Positions 6,841 through 9,077 of a DNA stretch of 9,077 nucleotides are shown here, piece by piece. The stretch comes from Actinomycetes bacterium. Lineage in GTDB: Bacteria; Actinomycetota; Actinomycetes; Streptosporangiales; Streptosporangiaceae. Location: NCBI GenBank assembly GCA_023425615.1, contig JAFACJ010000345.1:1-9077 (forward strand), written 5' to 3'. Each line of letters opens with the position of its first letter. Position 1 is the first letter of the stretch. Below the pieces are notes generated by a model. It worked only from the letters and a program-made list of their open reading frames with translations, searched no databases and was not told where the DNA came from. A program made the translations under genes and the position numbers.

Positions 6841-6904
6841 CATTTACCAGCAACCATTCATGAAACTTACAGTTTTTTGCTGCAAGCTCTTGATGTTTTT
6901 GCAG
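6841..6904 (+). promoter_or_regulatory. AT-rich promoter/operator region upstream of the amylase
   Basis: Bases 6841-6900 are 39/60 A+T, in sharp contrast to the flanks, as expected for a promoter island. It holds CTGCAA (6880-6885) and TTGCAG (6899-6904) as an inverted pair, CAAG-ct-CTTG at 6883-6892 nested inside it, and TTTTTGC directly repeated at 6874-6880 and 6896-6902 (22 bp apart). AAACT-tac-AGTTT (6863-6875) and the 8-bp palindrome TTCATGAA (6857-6864) lie just before. CTGCAAG/CTTGCAG elements are, as I recall, found in Streptomyces amylase and maltose promoters under LacI-family MalR/Reg1 control, so starch or maltose control is plausible. I could not settle a convincing -35/-10 pair. 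The tetR promoter may share this region. Confidence 0.5.
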
Positions 6905-6925
6905 TGTGCCTTCATCCTCCTACCT

Positions 6926-6937
6926 GGACGGCCGTCC
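6926..6937. promoter_or_regulatory. Perfect 12-bp palindrome in the amylase leader
   Basis: GGACGGCCGTCC is self-complementary with no spacer and ends 35 nt before the amylase ATG. It lies downstream of the AT-rich island, so it is probably transcribed or at the transcription start. It could be an operator. As RNA it would make only a strained loop, so a hairpin role is less likely. Confidence 0.3.
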
Positions 6938-6972
6938 CGCCCCCCGTCAGCCGATCCCGCGAGGAGACCCTC

Positions 6973-9077
6973 ATGGCACCCCCACGACCTCCGCGTTCCC
7001 CACGTCCTCCGCGCCCTCCGCGCCTCCCGCGTCTTCGCGGAGCGCGCTCCCTGCTGCTCGGCCTCACCCTGCTGCTCGCCGGGGGCGTCGCCCCCCTGGC
7101 CATGACGGCGGCGAACACGCCGGCGACGGCCGCCGTCACGCTCAACGACAGCGATGTGACGGCGAACCTGTGGGAGTGGAACTGGAACTCGGTCGCCGCG
7201 GCCTGCACCGACCACCTCGGCCCGGCCGGGTACGGGGCGGTCCAGGTCGCACCGCCGCAGGAGTCCGTCAGCCTCCCCAACAGCAGCGACGGCGTCCACC
7301 CGTGGTACGAGGTGTACCAGCCGGTCTCCTACAAGCTGGAGTCGCGGTTCGGCGACCGCGCGAAGTTCGCCGCGATGGTGAACGCCTGCCACGCCGCCAG
7401 TGTGCGCGTCTACGTGGACGCGGTCGTCAACCACATGGCCGGGACGAACAACCCCGCCGGCACCGTCGGCTACGCCGGGACCACGTTCACCGCCTACGAC
7501 CACCCGGCGGTTCCTTACGGGTACGGCGACTTCCACCACCCGGGGGACAACTGCCCCACCTCCACCGGCGCCATCAACGACTGGAACAACGAATCCCAGG
7601 TGGCGAGCTGCGAACTGCTCTCGCTGGCGGACCTCTACACCGAGAAGGAGTCCGTCCGCGACAAGGTCGCCGCCTATCTGAACGACCTCATCGGGCTCGG
7701 TGTGGACGGCTTCCGGGTGGACGCCGTCAAGCACATCAAGAAGGCCGACTTCGCGGCGATCCTCGGCAAGCTGAACAACACCGTCGCGGAGAACAAGCGC
7801 CCCTACGTCGCCCAGGAGATCTTCGACGGCGCCTCCAACGACGCCTTGAAGGCACGCGCGTTCACCGGCAACGGCGACGTGCTGGACTTCGCCTACGCCA
7901 AGGCCATCAAGGCCCAGTTCCAGGGCTCCATCTCCGGCTTCGCCAACTTCTCCGACTGGACGCTGGACGCGCCGAGCGACAACGTCTTCGCGATGGTCAC
8001 CAACCACGACCTGGAGCGCGACGGCGTCGTCCTGTCCTACAAGAACGGCACCGACTACACCCTGGCCAACTACTTCGTGCTGGCCTGGCCGCACGGGAAG
8101 CCGTCCGTCTACGACAGCTTCTCCTACTCCAACCGCAACCAATCGCCGCCTTCCAACGGGAACGGCTTCGTCACCGACACCGTCTGCGGCGGAACCTGGA
8201 ACTGCCTGACGCAGACCGCGGGCATCAAGGGCATGGTCGGCTGGCACAACGCGACGGCGTCGGCCAGAACCGTCTCCAACTTCAAGGCCGTCAACAGCAA
8301 CGTGATCGGTTTCAGCCGGGGCTCCCGAGGCTGGATCGGCATCAACGACTCCGCCGGCGCGGTCACCTCCGAGTTCACCACCGGCCTGGCCGACGGCGAC
8401 TACTGCGACGTCATCACCGGCGGCTCCTCCGCCACCGGCTGCACCGGGACCCGGATCACCGTCTCCGGCGGCAAGGCCACGGTGACGATCCCCGCAGGCA
8501 GCGCCGTCGCCGTCCACCACAAGGCACGGCCCGGCGGGGACCCGACACCCACGCCGACGACGACCGAGCCCACTCCCGAACCCACCGAGCCGACCCCGAC
8601 CCAGACCCCGCCGGTCTCGACGGTCGCCGCCGCGTTCGCCGTGTACGCCACCACCGTCCCGGGCGAGAACGTCTACGTCGTCGGCGACACCCCGGCCCTG
8701 GGCTCCTGGGACACCGATGACGCCGTGGCCCTGTCCTCGTCGGGCTACCCGTACTGGAACGGGACCGTCAACGTCCCCGCGGGCACCACGGTCGAGTACA
8801 AGTACATCAAGAAGACGGCGGCGGGGACCGTCACGTGGGAGTCCACGCCCAACCGCTCCTTCGCCTCCGGCACGACTGCGTCCACGCTCAACAACACCTG
8901 GAACGTCGCCAACGCCGGCGCCACCGATGTCACCTTCAACGTCAACGCCACCACCACGACGGGAACGAACATCTACGTCGTCGGCTCCATCGGGGCCCTC
9001 GGTTCCTGGAACCCCGTCAACGCCATCCCCCTCTCCGCCGCGAACTACCCGGTGTGGAGGCGGCTGGTGATCGTCCC
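6973..9077 (+). CDS. Secreted GH13 alpha-amylase with C-terminal CBM20 domains, 3'-truncated
   Basis: The frame is open from ATG 6973 (GAGGAG at 6961-6966, 6-nt spacer) to the right edge, 701 codons. It cleaves internal alpha-1,4 bonds of starch outside the cell. Residues 1-54 form a signal peptide with an odd Pro/Arg-rich n-region, a Leu-rich core at 27-36 and a likely cut near ATAA (51-54). WEWNW (67-71) opens the barrel. The four GH13 motifs are DAVVNH (Asp149, His154), GFRVDAVKH (nucleophile Asp250, with Arg248, Lys253 and His254), QEIF (acid/base Glu282) and TNHDLERDG (His345, Asp346), so the active site is complete. AGYGAVQVAPPQES and YTLANYFVLAWPHG fit actinobacterial amylases of subfamily GH13_32. 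After domain C (to about 520) comes a Pro/Thr/Glu linker (521-550), one complete CBM20 (551-644; Trp579, Trp595) and a second from 651 cut by the window (Trp679, Trp695). The gene is divergent from tetR. Confidence 0.93.
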   Translation, partial: MAPPRPPRSPRPPRPPRLPRLRGARSLLLGLTLLLAGGVAPLAMTAANTPATAAVTLNDSDVTANLWEWNWNSVAAACTDHLGPAGYGAVQVAPPQESVSLPNSSDGVHPWYEVYQPVSYKLESRFGDRAKFAAMVNACHAASVRVYVDAVVNHMAGTNNPAGTVGYAGTTFTAYDHPAVPYGYGDFHHPGDNCPTSTGAINDWNNESQVASCELLSLADLYTEKESVRDKVAAYLNDLIGLGVDGFRVDAVKHIKKADFAAILGKLNNTVAENKRPYVAQEIFDGASNDALKARAFTGNGDVLDFAYAKAIKAQFQGSISGFANFSDWTLDAPSDNVFAMVTNHDLERDGVVLSYKNGTDYTLANYFVLAWPHGKPSVYDSFSYSNRNQSPPSNGNGFVTDTVCGGTWNCLTQTAGIKGMVGWHNATASARTVSNFKAVNSNVIGFSRGSRGWIGINDSAGAVTSEFTTGLADGDYCDVITGGSSATGCTGTRITVSGGKATVTIPAGSAVAVHHKARPGGDPTPTPTTTEPTPEPTEPTPTQTPPVSTVAAAFAVYATTVPGENVYVVGDTPALGSWDTDDAVALSSSGYPYWNGTVNVPAGTTVEYKYIKKTAAGTVTWESTPNRSFASGTTASTLNNTWNVANAGATDVTFNVNATTTTGTNIYVVGSIGALGSWNPVNAIPLSAANYPVWRRLVIV
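6988..7022 (+). repeat. Short repeats encoding a Pro-Pro-Arg signal-peptide n-region
   Basis: CCTCCGCG recurs at 6988-6995, 7006-7013 and 7015-7022, within a run of nine-base-like units. The units put Arg at residues 5, 8, 11, 14, 17 and 20 of the amylase, each preceded by Pro. The period-3 pattern suggests expansion by repeat slippage. Confidence 0.75.

Noticed and set aside
6844..8520. A 558-codon - strand frame opposite the amylase
   Set aside because: It is a Val/Gly/Asp/Arg-rich shadow of the amylase coding strand. The amylase frame has all four GH13 motifs.
6906..8720. A 604-codon + strand frame overlapping the amylase
   Set aside because: It is an Arg/Pro/His-rich product with no domain, in a different frame from the catalytic motifs.

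Overview
This is a very G+C-rich window (I estimate about 70%) with third-position G/C bias, strong GGAGG-type ribosome binding sites and tightly overlapping genes. Those features, together with a full-type mce operon and a GH13 amylase carrying CBM20 modules, point to a filamentous high-GC actinomycete, of the Streptomyces/Streptosporangiales kind. I cannot fix the genus from the sequence.

Layout: bases 1-6142 (+ strand) are the distal part of an mce operon. The order is mceB (start lost off the left edge), mceC, mceD, mceE, mceF and an Mce-associated membrane protein. Junctions are 1-4 nt overlaps or gaps of 2-17 nt, so this is one transcription unit. The missing head (the yrbE permeases, mceA and the start of mceB) should lie to the left. 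The Mce proteins form a heteromeric MlaD-domain assembly that carries a lipid-type substrate through the cell envelope to a YrbE/ATPase importer. The substrate cannot be read from the sequence. Then comes a convergent TetR-family regulator on the - strand (6171-6752), a 220-bp intergenic region (6753-6972) holding an AT-rich island and several inverted and direct repeats, and a divergent secreted alpha-amylase (6973 to the right edge). The amylase has a signal peptide, a GH13 catalytic domain, a Pro/Thr/Glu linker, one complete CBM20 starch-binding domain and the start of a second.

How they work together: the six left-hand genes act as one lipid-import machine. The amylase is an independent secreted starch-degrading enzyme. 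The TetR gene sits between them and shares its upstream region with the amylase, so it could control itself, the amylase or the mce operon; the sequence does not decide which. The most promising oddities are a lipobox on MceD as well as on MceE, a second membrane segment at the C-terminus of MceF, an alternating cysteine pattern along the Mce series, an acidic repeat-built cytoplasmic arm on the Mce-associated protein, and the dense repeat architecture of the tetR-amylase intergenic region. I see no evidence for an entirely new system; the families present are known ones.
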